A stretch of DNA of 64,000 nt from Flagellimonas sp. S3867 (lineage in GTDB: Bacteria > Bacteroidota > Bacteroidia > Flavobacteriales > Flavobacteriaceae), in NCBI RefSeq assembly GCF_014698935.1, contig NZ_JACVMN010000002.1, positions 868,001 through 932,000 on the forward strand, read 5' to 3'. How positions within the stretch are numbered: the first letter of the stretch is position 1; each line of letters starts with the position of its first letter. Shown one piece after another: positions 1-8,965 of the stretch. A model generated the notes under the pieces. The model saw only the letters and a program-made list of their open reading frames with translations, was not told the origin of the DNA and did no database searches. A program made the translations under genes and the position numbers.

Positions 1-496
1 AAATGAGAACTTCATTGCGATAGCAGATATTACAGACAAGGCCAATCCAACACAAATAGGGACCCTTAGCTATAGTAATATTGGGTATACCCACCAAGGT
101 TGGTTTACCGATGATCATAGATTCTTTATTCTTGGGGACGAATTGGATGAAACCGATTTTGGATTCAATTCCCGCACATTGATTTTTGATATGGCGGATT
201 TAGATGACCCACAATTACATACAACCTACACAGGCCCAACAAGTGCTATTGATCATAATGGATATGTGGTCGGTGATGAATTCTTCTTGGCAAACTATAC
301 CGCAGGAATGCGGGTCTTGGATATTTCAGATATTGAAAATGAAAATATTAGCGAAAAGGCGTTCTTCGACACATACCCATCGAGCAATGTTGCCCAATTT
401 GATGGAGTTTGGAGTGTATATCCTTTTTTCAGTAGCGGAAAAATTATCATAAACGACATCAACTCCGGGTTGTTTGTGGTAAAAAAATCCAACTAA
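1..496 (+). CDS. Choice-of-anchor B / LVIVD-repeat surface protein, 3' part only
   Basis: The reading frame is open from base 2 with no start, so the gene begins upstream of the window; about 164 C-terminal residues are visible. They show LVIVD-type propeller blades, in which each blade carries a phrase such as 'ADITDKANPTQIG', 'RTLIFDMADLDDPQ' or 'GMRVLDISDIENEN'. This pattern is typical of the choice-of-anchor B family of exported proteins, which are probably beta-propellers at the cell surface. The exact function is unknown. The next gene, another propeller lipoprotein, starts 12 bases after the stop, so the two are probably co-transcribed. The family assignment rests on the repeat pattern and the C-terminal part only. 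Confidence 0.75.
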   Translation, partial: NENFIAIADITDKANPTQIGTLSYSNIGYTHQGWFTDDHRFFILGDELDETDFGFNSRTLIFDMADLDDPQLHTTYTGPTSAIDHNGYVVGDEFFLANYTAGMRVLDISDIENENISEKAFFDTYPSSNVAQFDGVWSVYPFFSSGKIIINDINSGLFVVKKSN

Positions 497-508
497 GTTC
501 CCTTTCCA

Positions 509-1849
509 ATGAAGAAGATATTAAGTGTTTTACTGTGGGTTTTTATCATCTCATGTAACAATGACGATGATCAAGCCATGGTGGTAGACGAGGTTACTTT
601 TCTGGGTGAAGTTGACTGGATCAAAAACTTTGGTGGAACAGGCGAAGACACTGCACAATCTGTAATTCAGACTTCCGATGGAGGCTACGCCGTTTTGGGA
701 TTCAGCAATAGCATTGATGGTGATATTGTTGGGAAAACCACCGATGTTAATGATTATTGGTTGCTAAAGTTGGATGCGGAAGGAAATCTCATGTGGAACA
801 AAACCTATGGTGGAAGTAAGGACGATCGCGGACAAACGGTAATCCAAACTATCGATGGGGGGTATGCGATTGTTGGTTATGCCATGAGCGATGATGGTGA
901 TGGAAGCAACAACGAAGGCTTTCACGACAATTGGATTCTAAAACTTGATTCTAATGGCAATATATTATGGGAAAAGAGCTTTGGCTTTTCAGGACATGAC
1001 CATTCCCATGATGTTGTGCAAACGGATGATGGTGGATTCTTCTTTTCAGGATTTCTGGATGTGACCTCCTCTGGAGGTGACGGAAACAATGGGAAGGGAA
1101 GTTACCTAACCCGCCATGGCGTAGGCGAGTTCTGGGGCACCAAGTTGGATGCCAATGGAAACTTACTATGGCGCAGATACTTTGGCGGCACCAATAACGA
1201 CCGGTCATTTGGTGTGCTTCAGGCAAATGATGGCGGATTTGTTATGGCCGGAGCATCTGAAAGCAACGATTTTGATATTACCAACCCTAAAGGAAGCTAC
1301 GATTTTTGGGTCGTTAAGGTTAACGACAAAGGGGACATGCTTTGGCAAAAATCTTTTGGAGGAACGGGCATTGATAAAGCTTACGACATTGCCAAAACTG
1401 GCGATAACGCCTATGTTGTCACCGGAAACACTTTCAGCACCGATACCGATATTTCAAAAAACAATGGCGAGTCTGATGTTTGGCTGATTAAGATTGATGA
1501 CAATGGGAACCTCGTTTGGGAAAAAAGCTTTGGTGGGACCGCTTTTGATGCCGCTAGGGGGCTAAGCCCTACCACTGATGGAGGTTTTGTCATTGCCGGA
1601 AATTCTAAAAGCATTGACGGCGACACCACGGAAAATATGGGCGAAAATGATTTATGGATCATTAAAACAGATGCCCAGGGCAATATCGAGTATCAAAAAA
1701 CATTTGGCGGGTCCGGCTTGGATTATGGTTTTGATGCCATCGAAAATACTGAGGGAAGCCTGATTTTAGCTGGGGAAACAGCAAGCAGTGATTTTCCTGA
1801 ACTTCAATCCAAGGGGATGACCGACCTGGTCATTATCAAAATCAAATAA
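509..1849 (+). CDS. Lipoprotein with seven propeller-like repeats
   Basis: The 446-residue product starts with a lipoprotein signal; the lipidated cysteine is residue 16 (FIISC followed by NNDDD). The mature part is made of seven repeats of about 55 residues. Each has the form W.K.FGG...D, then 'QT.DGGY...G', then 'D.W..KLD..GN..W' (FGGTGED, YGGSKDD, FGFSGHD, FGGTNND, FGGTGID, FGGTAFD, FGGSGLD). Seven repeats would close one seven-bladed beta-propeller; that is an inference from the count. No catalytic motif was seen. It follows a choice-of-anchor B gene after 12 bases. It is likely an outer-membrane surface protein for binding or adhesion. Confidence 0.75.
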   Translation: MKKILSVLLWVFIISCNNDDDQAMVVDEVTFLGEVDWIKNFGGTGEDTAQSVIQTSDGGYAVLGFSNSIDGDIVGKTTDVNDYWLLKLDAEGNLMWNKTYGGSKDDRGQTVIQTIDGGYAIVGYAMSDDGDGSNNEGFHDNWILKLDSNGNILWEKSFGFSGHDHSHDVVQTDDGGFFFSGFLDVTSSGGDGNNGKGSYLTRHGVGEFWGTKLDANGNLLWRRYFGGTNNDRSFGVLQANDGGFVMAGASESNDFDITNPKGSYDFWVVKVNDKGDMLWQKSFGGTGIDKAYDIAKTGDNAYVVTGNTFSTDTDISKNNGESDVWLIKIDDNGNLVWEKSFGGTAFDAARGLSPTTDGGFVIAGNSKSIDGDTTENMGENDLWIIKTDAQGNIEYQKTFGGSGLDYGFDAIENTEGSLILAGETASSDFPELQSKGMTDLVIIKIK

Positions 1850-1933
1850 TCCCCATACTTTTCCATAGATAACCCCTATTGAATCATTCGTTATTATAAT
1901 GTTAGGAAATGTGGTAAAACCCTACTTATACCA

Positions 1934-1941
1934 TATATTTG
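1934..1941 (+). promoter_or_regulatory. Bacteroidota -7 promoter element before the SUF operon
   Basis: TATATTTG fits the Bacteroidota sigma-A -7 consensus TAnnTTTG and ends 29 bases before the sufA-like start codon. No clear TTTG-type -33 element is seen at the right distance, so the assignment is tentative. Confidence 0.45.
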
Positions 1942-1970
1942 TAAGCTATTTAGAATAAATCCAAGTAAGA

Positions 1971-2300
1971 ATGATTAAAGTTTCAGAAACAGCTAGACAA
2001 AAAGTGGTAACCATGATGACCGAAGAAGGTTATAATGCTTCTACGGATTTTGTTCGTGTGGGTGTAAAGAGCGGAGGTTGCAGCGGATTGTCCTATGAAT
2101 TAAAATTTGATAAATCCACAACAGATACCGATAAAGTTTTTGAAGATAACGCAGTGCGAATCATTGTTGATAAAAAAAGCTTTTTATATCTGGTAGGAAC
2201 CACTTTGGAATACTCCGGCGGGTTGAACGGAAAAGGGTTTGTTTTCAATAACCCAAATGCACAGCGAACTTGCGGATGCGGGGAGAGTTTTTCACTATAA
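1971..2300 (+). CDS. sufA: A-type iron-sulfur carrier (IscA/SufA/HesB family)
   Basis: The 109-residue length is normal for the family. The three cysteines that hold the cluster are present: Cys37 in SGGCSGL, and Cys101 and Cys103 in the C-terminal TCGCGESF. A-type carriers accept Fe-S clusters from the SufBCD scaffold and pass them to target proteins in the cytoplasm. It is the first gene of a SUF operon, 39 bases before sufB. The symbol follows from context; sequence alone does not separate SufA from IscA or ErpA. Confidence 0.93.
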   Translation: MIKVSETARQKVVTMMTEEGYNASTDFVRVGVKSGGCSGLSYELKFDKSTTDTDKVFEDNAVRIIVDKKSFLYLVGTTLEYSGGLNGKGFVFNNPNAQRTCGCGESFSL

Positions 2301-2309
2301 ATTGTTAGT

Positions 2310-2322
2310 TGACCATTGGTCA
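2310..2322. repeat. 13-base palindrome in the sufA-sufB spacer
   Basis: TGACCA-T-TGGTCA is a perfect 6-bp inverted repeat with a one-base centre. It sits 17 bases before the sufB start codon and could be an operator or a spacer remnant. No function can be shown. Confidence 0.4.
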
Positions 2323-2339
2323 TTAACGGATTGAAGAGT

Positions 2340-3785
2340 ATGGCGTATACAGAAGAAGAATTAAAAAAAGAGCTGGAAACCAAAGAATACGAATATGGTT
2401 TCTATACAGATATTGAATCCGATACTTTTCCAAAGGGATTAAACGAAGATATTGTTCGTGCAATTTCAAAGAAAAAGAACGAACCGGAATGGATGACGGA
2501 ATGGCGTTTGGATGCTTTTCGTGTTTGGGAAAAAATGGAAGAACCCCAATGGGCAAATGTCCATTATGAAAAACCGGATTTTCAGGCAATCAGTTACTAT
2601 TCTGCTCCAAAAGCAGCGGACCCCAACAAATCCATGGAAGATGTAGATCCCGATTTATTGGAAATGTACCGAAAATTGGGCATTTCCGTTGATGAGCAAA
2701 AGAGATTGCAAAATGTTGCAGTTGATATTGTAGTGGATTCTGTTTCTGTGGCCACAACCTTCAAAAAGACCTTGGCAGAAAAGGGAATTATCTTCATGCC
2801 TATTTCAGAAGCCATTCAGGAACATCCGGAGTTGGTAAAGAAATATATGGGAACAATTGTTCCAAAAACGGATAACTTCTATGCAGCCTTAAACTCAGCT
2901 GTATTTACTGATGGTTCTTTCTGTTACATCCCCAAAGGAGTGCGTTGTCCTATGGAATTATCAACATATTTTAGAATTAATGAGGGAGGCACAGGACAGT
3001 TTGAACGCACATTGGTCATTGCAGATGAAAGTAGCTATGTAAGCTATTTGGAAGGATGTACCGCCCCATCAAGAGATGAAAATCAGTTACATGCTGCTGT
3101 TGTAGAGCTTATTGCTTTGGATAATGCAGAGATCAAATATTCTACAGTCCAGAATTGGTTCCCTGGAGATAAAGATGGAAAAGGTGGGGTCTATAACTTC
3201 GTGACCAAACGTGGTTTGTGTGAGACAAATTCCAAGATTTCTTGGACCCAGGTCGAAACTGGTTCGGCCGTAACCTGGAAATACCCGTCGTGTATTTTAA
3301 AAGGAAATAACTCCGTAGGTGAGTTTTATTCCATTGCAGTGACCAACAATTTTCAACAAGCAGATACTGGGACCAAAATGATTCACTTGGGTAAAAACAC
3401 CAAGAGCACCATTATTTCCAAAGGAATTTCTGCCGGACAATCACAAAACAGTTACCGAGGGTTGGTGCAAGTGAACAGTAGGGCAGAAAATGCCAGAAAC
3501 TTTTCGCAGTGCGATTCATTGTTGATGGGCAATCGATGCGGAGCACATACATTTCCATATATCGAAGCAAAAAACAAGACAGCACAAATAGAGCACGAGG
3601 CCACAACCAGTAAAATTGGAGAAGATCAAATTTTCTATTGCAATCAAAGAGGTATCGATACCGAAAAAGCAATTGCCCTGATTGTAAACGGATTTAGTAA
3701 AGAAGTTTTGAACAAACTTCCTATGGAATTCGCTGTTGAAGCCCAAAAATTATTAGAAATCAGCCTTGAAGGCTCAGTTGGATAA
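2340..3785 (+). CDS. sufB: SufB, Fe-S scaffold subunit
   Basis: The 481-residue product has the SufB core: the [15 protein letters not shown] segment, the [20 protein letters not shown] segment, and the C-terminal [22 protein letters not shown], where the conserved His-Glu pair lies. SufB forms the SufBC2D complex on which clusters are built from sulfur delivered by SufS/SufE. The ATG at 2340 (MAYTEEEL) is chosen over a TTG at 2316, because the extra eight residues are encoded inside a short palindromic spacer and do not look like SufB. The next gene is not sufC but an MBL-fold lipoprotein. Confidence 0.97.
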   Translation: MAYTEEELKKELETKEYEYGFYTDIESDTFPKGLNEDIVRAISKKKNEPEWMTEWRLDAFRVWEKMEEPQWANVHYEKPDFQAISYYSAPKAADPNKSMEDVDPDLLEMYRKLGISVDEQKRLQNVAVDIVVDSVSVATTFKKTLAEKGIIFMPISEAIQEHPELVKKYMGTIVPKTDNFYAALNSAVFTDGSFCYIPKGVRCPMELSTYFRINEGGTGQFERTLVIADESSYVSYLEGCTAPSRDENQLHAAVVELIALDNAEIKYSTVQNWFPGDKDGKGGVYNFVTKRGLCETNSKISWTQVETGSAVTWKYPSCILKGNNSVGEFYSIAVTNNFQQADTGTKMIHLGKNTKSTIISKGISAGQSQNSYRGLVQVNSRAENARNFSQCDSLLMGNRCGAHTFPYIEAKNKTAQIEHEATTSKIGEDQIFYCNQRGIDTEKAIALIVNGFSKEVLNKLPMEFAVEAQKLLEISLEGSVG

Positions 3786-3793
3786 AATTGGAT

Positions 3794-3816
3794 TGCCCCC
3801 TTTAGGGGTGTTTTCC
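3794..3816 (+). terminator. Weak hairpin between sufB and the MBL gene
   Basis: The run CCCC-CTTTA-GGGG followed by TGTTTTCC can form a four-to-five-pair GC hairpin with a short T run. It lies in the 44-base gap after sufB and may act as a partial terminator or RNA processing site. It is weak. Confidence 0.3.
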
Positions 3817-3829
3817 ATAAAACAACAAA

Positions 3830-4708
3830 ATGAAAAAACTACTACTACTTACATTATTGCTTACAACCATCACAAGTTGTAAACAAACAAAAAAAGAAGC
3901 AGATGCCTCCGCAGATAAAACCGCAGAGGTTGCAAAACCAGAAGTTAAACTGTACACGTTTAGTGGTGGCACTGTAGTAGCCAATAAATTGGAACTTTTT
4001 TCTCAGGATACTACCTATACAGGTCAATCCAAAGAATTTGCCGATGCATTTTATGTGATCAGTCACCCAAAAGGAAATTTAATGTGGGATGCAGGTCTTC
4101 CCGAAGGCTTGGTAGGTCAGCCGGAACCTTTTACAGCTCCAGGCGGAGCTTTTACAGTTTCCAGAAAGGATTCCGTAGCCAATCAGTTGGCCAGTATTGG
4201 TCTGAAGGTTGAAGATATTGATTACATCACCCTTTCGCACACCCATTTTGACCATACGGGACATGCCAACGTGTTTTCCGGTGCAACATGGATCGTTCAA
4301 GAACCTGAATACGATTTTGTGGCCAACGAAGAAGCGCAAGAAAACAGAGCCGATAATTATAACGCCATTAAAGAATTGAAGAATATCCAAAAAATTAATG
4401 GTGATCACGATGTTTTTGGGGATGGAAGTGTTGTCATAAAATCTATGCCGGGGCATACTCCTGGACACCAAGTTTTGTTTTTAGATTTAGGTGAGCATGG
4501 ACCTCTGCTCCTCTCTGGTGATATGTACCATTTTTACGAAAACAGGGAGCACAAAAGAATCCCAATTTTTAATACCGATGTAGAACAGACTAAGGCCAGT
4601 ATGTTAGCTTTTGAAACCTTTGCAAAAGAAAAAGGAGCAAAAGTGTACCTACAGCATGCTAAAGGTGACTTTGAAAAATTGCCCAAGGCACCCAACTATT
4701 TAAAATAA
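3830..4708 (+). CDS. Exported metallo-beta-lactamase-fold lipoprotein (lactonase-like)
   Basis: The 292-residue product has a lipoprotein signal with the lipidated cysteine at residue 17 (TITSCKQTK). The metallo-beta-lactamase metal ligands are complete: SHTHFDHTGH gives His137, His139, Asp141 and His142; His209 lies in PGHTPGH, Asp231 in LSGDMYH and His276 near the C-terminus. The arrangement resembles the N-acyl-homoserine-lactonase branch, so a lactone or other ester may be the substrate; this is an inference. It sits between sufB and sufC, only 17 bases before sufC, so it is co-transcribed with a cytoplasmic pathway although it is exported. Its link to Fe-S assembly is unknown. Confidence 0.85.
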   Translation: MKKLLLLTLLLTTITSCKQTKKEADASADKTAEVAKPEVKLYTFSGGTVVANKLELFSQDTTYTGQSKEFADAFYVISHPKGNLMWDAGLPEGLVGQPEPFTAPGGAFTVSRKDSVANQLASIGLKVEDIDYITLSHTHFDHTGHANVFSGATWIVQEPEYDFVANEEAQENRADNYNAIKELKNIQKINGDHDVFGDGSVVIKSMPGHTPGHQVLFLDLGEHGPLLLSGDMYHFYENREHKRIPIFNTDVEQTKASMLAFETFAKEKGAKVYLQHAKGDFEKLPKAPNYLK

Positions 4709-4725
4709 TATTGAAGAAGAACACA

Positions 4726-5478
4726 ATGTTAGAAATTAAGAATTTACACGCAAGCGTAGAGGATAAAGAAATCTTGAAAGGAATCAATCTGCAGGTAAAT
4801 GCAGGAGAGGTACATGCCATTATGGGCCCGAATGGTTCAGGAAAAAGTACGTTAGCTTCAGTCATAGCTGGTAAGGAAGAATTTGAAATAAATAAAGGGA
4901 GTGTGTTTCTGGAAGGAGAAGATTTGGAAGAATTGGCTCCGGAAGAACGAGCACACAAAGGAATATTCCTTTCGTTTCAGTATCCTGTGGAAATCCCAGG
5001 GGTTACGGTTACAAATTTTATGAAAACGGCAATCAACGAATCTCGGAAAGCAAGAGGTTTGGAAGATATGCCGGCCAATCAAATGCTTAAACAGATTCGT
5101 GAGAAATCCGAATTGTTGGAAATAGATCGCAAGTTTTTGTCACGCTCTTTAAACGAAGGTTTTTCGGGAGGAGAGAAGAAGCGAAATGAAATCTTCCAAA
5201 TGGCCATGTTAGAACCTAAATTGGCGATTTTGGACGAAACGGATTCTGGATTGGATATTGATGCCTTAAGAATTGTGGCTAATGGAGTGAACAAATTACG
5301 GGGAAAGGATAATGCCATCATCGTAATTACACATTACCAAAGACTATTGGAACATATCATTCCGGATTTTGTGCACGTTTTGCACGATGGTAAGATCGTA
5401 AAATCCGGCACCAAAGAATTGGCCTTGGAACTGGAGGAAAAAGGATACGACTGGTTAAAGCAGGAATCTGTAGTATAA
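4726..5478 (+). CDS. sufC: SufC, ATPase of the SufBCD complex
   Basis: The 250-residue ABC ATPase has its Walker A motif GPNGSGKST at residues 34-42, the signature LNEGFSGGEKKR, the Walker B and D-loop segment LAILDETDSGLDIDAL, and the switch histidine in VITHYQRLLEH. SufC powers the conformational change of SufBC2D during cluster assembly. The ATG at 4726 is used; a TTG at 4711 would add five residues that are not typical. It starts 17 bases after the MBL lipoprotein. Confidence 0.97.
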   Translation: MLEIKNLHASVEDKEILKGINLQVNAGEVHAIMGPNGSGKSTLASVIAGKEEFEINKGSVFLEGEDLEELAPEERAHKGIFLSFQYPVEIPGVTVTNFMKTAINESRKARGLEDMPANQMLKQIREKSELLEIDRKFLSRSLNEGFSGGEKKRNEIFQMAMLEPKLAILDETDSGLDIDALRIVANGVNKLRGKDNAIIVITHYQRLLEHIIPDFVHVLHDGKIVKSGTKELALELEEKGYDWLKQESVV

Positions 5479-5506
5479 AAGATATCAGGCATCAGGTTTC
5501 AGGAAA

Positions 5507-5539
5507 CTGAACACTGAGTATTGATAGCTGAACACTGAG
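5507..5539 (+). repeat. Direct repeat in the sufC-sufD spacer
   Basis: CTGAACACTGAG occurs twice, at 5507-5518 and 5528-5539, inside the 64-base sufC-sufD gap just before the sufD ATG. This looks like a small tandem duplication in a non-coding spacer. Confidence 0.5.
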
Positions 5540-5542
5540 CAC

Positions 5543-6859
5543 ATGGATTTAAAAGATAAACTATTATCATCATTTATAGCCTTCGAGAACAATGTGGATT
5601 TGGATCATCCGGTGCACGAAGTACGTTCAGAGGCCATCAAAAATTTTGAGACCAAAGGATTTCCTTCCAAAAAAGATGAAGCTTGGAAATATACTTCCTT
5701 GAACAATATTCAAAAGGTAGACTTTAGTGTTTTTCCAAAGGAGGAGAACACGCTGGACTATAAGGACATTAAAAAATATTTCCTTCACGAAATTGACACC
5801 TATAAGATTGTATTTATCGATGGGGTGTACAGTTCGTATCTATCCGAAACCACACATGATGGGGTCGATGTTTGTTTGATGAGCGCTGCGTTTAGCAAAC
5901 CGATGTACCGCCAAATCATTGAACTGTACTTTAATAAAGTTGCTTCAAAGGATGAATCCTTGACCACGCTAAATACCGCCTTCAGTAAAGAAGGAGCATA
6001 CATTTATATTCCAAAGAACAAGGCACCAAGAAAGCCCATTCAGATTATACATTTTGCCACAGGAAATGAAGCAGCATTAATGTTACAGCCAAGAAACCTG
6101 GTAGTGGTTGAGGAGAATGCGGAGGTACAAATTATAGAAAGACACCAAAGCTTGACAAGCAATGAAGTGTTCACTAATTCCGTTACAGAAATTTTTGCAG
6201 CCAAAGATGCCATTGTAGATTATTACAAAGTTCAAAATGACAGGGATAATGCTTCGTTGATAGATAATACCTACATCTCGCAAAAAAATAGCAGTATTGT
6301 TCGCGTTCACACCTTCTCTTTTGGAGGAAAATTGACCCGGAACAATCTGAATTTTTATCAGAACGGAGAACGAATTGATTCCGTTCTCAAAGGAGTTACT
6401 ATCCTTGGTGAAAAGCAACATGTAGATCATCATACCTTGGTACACCATGCACAACCCAATTGTGAAAGTCATCAAGATTACAAGGGTATTTTTGGGGAGA
6501 AATCAACCGGAGTTTTCAACGGTAAAATCATTGTGGACAAGATTGCGCAGAAGACCAACGCCTTTCAGCAAAACAACAATATTTTGATCAGTGACAAGGC
6601 AACTATCAATACCAAACCGCAGCTGGAAATTTTTGCGGACGACGTAAAATGTTCTCATGGATGCACCATTGGGCAATTGGATGAAGATGCTTTGTTTTAT
6701 TTGCAATCCAGAGGAATTCCAAAAAAGGAAGCGGTAGCATTATTGATGTATGCCTTTGCCAATAACGTTTTGGAAAGTGTCCGTATTCCCGAGTTAAAAA
6801 CTAGAATCAACAAGATTATTGCGAATAAGCTTGGGGTTCGTGTTGGATTTGAGCTTTAG
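5543..6859 (+). CDS. sufD: SufD, Fe-S scaffold subunit
   Basis: The 438-residue product belongs to the SufB/SufD family. It lacks the SufB EGC motif but has the SufD-type C-terminus with CSHGCTIGQLDEDALFYL, whose conserved histidine takes part in cluster formation at the SufB-SufD interface. The N-terminal KDEAWKYTSL segment is also typical. SufD pairs with SufB and SufC on the scaffold. The gene is 30 bases before sufS. Confidence 0.96.
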   Translation: MDLKDKLLSSFIAFENNVDLDHPVHEVRSEAIKNFETKGFPSKKDEAWKYTSLNNIQKVDFSVFPKEENTLDYKDIKKYFLHEIDTYKIVFIDGVYSSYLSETTHDGVDVCLMSAAFSKPMYRQIIELYFNKVASKDESLTTLNTAFSKEGAYIYIPKNKAPRKPIQIIHFATGNEAALMLQPRNLVVVEENAEVQIIERHQSLTSNEVFTNSVTEIFAAKDAIVDYYKVQNDRDNASLIDNTYISQKNSSIVRVHTFSFGGKLTRNNLNFYQNGERIDSVLKGVTILGEKQHVDHHTLVHHAQPNCESHQDYKGIFGEKSTGVFNGKIIVDKIAQKTNAFQQNNNILISDKATINTKPQLEIFADDVKCSHGCTIGQLDEDALFYLQSRGIPKKEAVALLMYAFANNVLESVRIPELKTRINKIIANKLGVRVGFEL

Positions 6860-6889
6860 TCTTTTGTAAAAACTACAGAAGGAATACCC

Positions 6890-8116
6890 ATGATACAAAC
6901 ATCATTCAATATAGAAACCATAAGAAAAGACTTCCCTATTTTAAATAGAGAAGTAAATGGTTGTCCCTTGGTGTATTTGGACAATGCGGCAACCTCGCAG
7001 ACTCCACAACAGGTAATCGATGTGATTGTAGATTATTATCAGGGTTACAATGCCAATATTCACAGGGGTGTACATAGCCTTTCACAAGAAGCTACGGATG
7101 CGTATGAGGCTGCCAGAGGGAAAATCCAAAAACATTTCAACATAGCAAAACCATATGAGGTTATCCTAACTTCAGGAACTACCCATAGTATAAATTTGGT
7201 GGCCAACGGATTTTCTTCCTTTATAAAGGAAGGAGATGAAATTTTGGTTTCCGCCATGGAACACCATTCCAATATTGTGCCTTGGCAAATGTTGTGCGAA
7301 CATACCGGTGGAGTATTGAAAGTGATTCCCATGAACCAAAATGGGGAGCTGATCATGGATGAATACCATGGACTACTATCAGAAAAGACCAAACTGGTGT
7401 TCTGCAACCATGTTTCCAATGCTTTGGGAACCATAAACCCCATTGAAGAAATTATTGAAGCTGCACACAAAGTAGGCGCTGCTGTTTTAATTGATGGAGC
7501 CCAGGCGGCGGCGCACATAAAGCCTGATGTGCAAGCTTTGGATGTGGATTTCTATACCGTTTCCGCCCATAAAATGTGCGGACCGACCGGAGTTGGAATG
7601 TTGTACGGCAAAGAGGAATGGCTGAAAAAGCTACCTCCATACCAAGGCGGTGGTGAAATGATTGAAGAGGTCACTTTTGAAAAGACAACCTATGCCGATC
7701 TACCTCATAAATTTGAAGCAGGAACACCCAATATTTGCGGAGGAATTGCTTTTGGAGCAGCGTTGGATTATATGAATTCCATCGGATTTGATGCCATTAC
7801 GCAATATGAAGATGAACTGATTAACTATGCCACAGAGCAATTATTGGCGATTGAAGGATTGCGAATATATGGCACAGCAGCACATAAGACTTCGGTAATT
7901 TCATTCAATATAGAAGAAATCCATCCGTATGATATTGGAACTATTTTAGATAAATTGGGAATTGCAGTGCGTACCGGACACCATTGTGCACAGCCTATTA
8001 TGGATTTTTATCAGATTCCTGGTACAGTAAGGGCCAGTTTTAGCTTTTACAATACCAAAGAGGAAGTAGATGTATTGGTAGAGGGGGTCAAAAGAGCCAG
8101 AAACATGTTGCTGTAA
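6890..8116 (+). CDS. sufS: SufS cysteine desulfurase
   Basis: This 408-residue class V aminotransferase-fold enzyme takes sulfur from L-cysteine as a persulfide and hands it to SufE. The PLP-binding lysine is Lys228 in VSAHKMCGPTG, and the catalytic cysteine is Cys366 in RTGHHCAQP. The RTGHHC context is the group II (SufS) form and not the IscS form. It follows sufD by 30 bases. Confidence 0.97.
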   Translation: MIQTSFNIETIRKDFPILNREVNGCPLVYLDNAATSQTPQQVIDVIVDYYQGYNANIHRGVHSLSQEATDAYEAARGKIQKHFNIAKPYEVILTSGTTHSINLVANGFSSFIKEGDEILVSAMEHHSNIVPWQMLCEHTGGVLKVIPMNQNGELIMDEYHGLLSEKTKLVFCNHVSNALGTINPIEEIIEAAHKVGAAVLIDGAQAAAHIKPDVQALDVDFYTVSAHKMCGPTGVGMLYGKEEWLKKLPPYQGGGEMIEEVTFEKTTYADLPHKFEAGTPNICGGIAFGAALDYMNSIGFDAITQYEDELINYATEQLLAIEGLRIYGTAAHKTSVISFNIEEIHPYDIGTILDKLGIAVRTGHHCAQPIMDFYQIPGTVRASFSFYNTKEEVDVLVEGVKRARNMLL

Positions 8117-8142
8117 CAAGAAGTTATCTTTCTCTTAAAGGC

Positions 8143-8174
8143 TTTGACTGGCAATTGCCCGAATCGTACTTTTG
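8143..8174 (+). promoter_or_regulatory. Promoter inside the SUF operon, before sufE
   Basis: TTTG at 8143-8146 and TACTTTTG at 8167-8174 are separated by 20 bases. This is a very good match to the Bacteroidota -33/-7 promoter (TTTG-N17 to N23-TAnnTTTG). It ends 14 bases before the sufE ATG and lies in the 72-base sufS-sufE gap. It would give sufE, the sufT-like gene and DUF2480 their own transcript. Confidence 0.6.
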
Positions 8175-8188
8175 AACAAAACGTATAA

Positions 8189-8611
8189 ATGACCATAACA
8201 GAAATACAGGAGGAGATTGTAGACGAGTTTTCGATGTTCGATGATTGGATGCAGCGGTATGAATATATGATTGAGCTTGGAAAATCCCTTCCATTGATTG
8301 AAGAACAATACAAAACAGAAGACAATATTATAAAAGGTTGTCAAAGCAAAGTTTGGGTGCACGCTGAACTGGATAATGACAAATTGGTTTTTACAGCAGA
8401 TAGCGATGCCATCATCACCAAGGGCATAATTGCCATATTGATTCGAGCTTTCAGTAATCAAAAACCACAGGACATCATAGATGCCAACACTAATTTTATT
8501 GATGAAATTGGTCTAAAAGAGCATTTGTCACCCACCCGTGCAAACGGATTGGTAAGTATGGTAAAGCAATTAAAATTGTATGCCATTGCCTATCAGACCC
8601 AATTAAACTAA
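8189..8611 (+). CDS. sufE: SufE sulfur acceptor
   Basis: The 140-residue product matches SufE; the sulfur-accepting cysteine is Cys51 in IIKGCQSKVWV, at the same number as in E. coli SufE. It enhances SufS activity and carries persulfide sulfur to SufB. A good promoter lies just upstream, and the sufT-like gene follows after four bases, so sufE and sufT are probably translated together. Confidence 0.95.
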   Translation: MTITEIQEEIVDEFSMFDDWMQRYEYMIELGKSLPLIEEQYKTEDNIIKGCQSKVWVHAELDNDKLVFTADSDAIITKGIIAILIRAFSNQKPQDIIDANTNFIDEIGLKEHLSPTRANGLVSMVKQLKLYAIAYQTQLN

Positions 8612-8615
8612 TATA

Positions 8616-8948
8616 ATGATGAGCGAAGAAATCACCATAGACACACAAGAACTGGGAGAGAAAATCGTAAGGGTACTCAAGACCATTTATGACCCAGAGA
8701 TTCCGGTTGACATTTACGAATTGGGACTGATATACGATGTTTTTGTGAATGAAGATAATGATGTCAAAATTTTAATGACCCTAACATCTCCGAACTGCCC
8801 CGTTGCTGAAACTTTGCCCGTTGAGGTTGAGGAAAAAGTAAAGTCTTTGGACGAATTGAAGGACGTGGAAGTGGAAATCACCTTTGATCCACCTTGGACA
8901 CAAGAACTGATGAGCGAAGAAGCAAAGCTTGAGCTTGGAATGTTGTAA
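8616..8948 (+). CDS. sufT: SufT-like Fe-S assembly factor (MIP18/DUF59 family)
   Basis: The 110-residue protein has the DUF59 core: YDPEIPVDIYELGLIYDV, then LTSPNCPVAETLP with the conserved cysteine, then EITFDPPWTQELMS. Members of this family help cluster transfer to target proteins and are common in SUF operons of Bacteroidota and Firmicutes. Translation may begin at 8616 or at the adjacent ATG at 8619. It starts four bases after sufE. Confidence 0.9.
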   Translation: MMSEEITIDTQELGEKIVRVLKTIYDPEIPVDIYELGLIYDVFVNEDNDVKILMTLTSPNCPVAETLPVEVEEKVKSLDELKDVEVEITFDPPWTQELMSEEAKLELGML

Positions 8949-8965
8949 AAAGAAGTTAGATATGG

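Noticed and set aside
2316-2340. TTG start for sufB that adds eight residues
   Set aside because: The extra codons lie in a palindromic spacer; the ATG at 2340 begins the recognisable SufB sequence.
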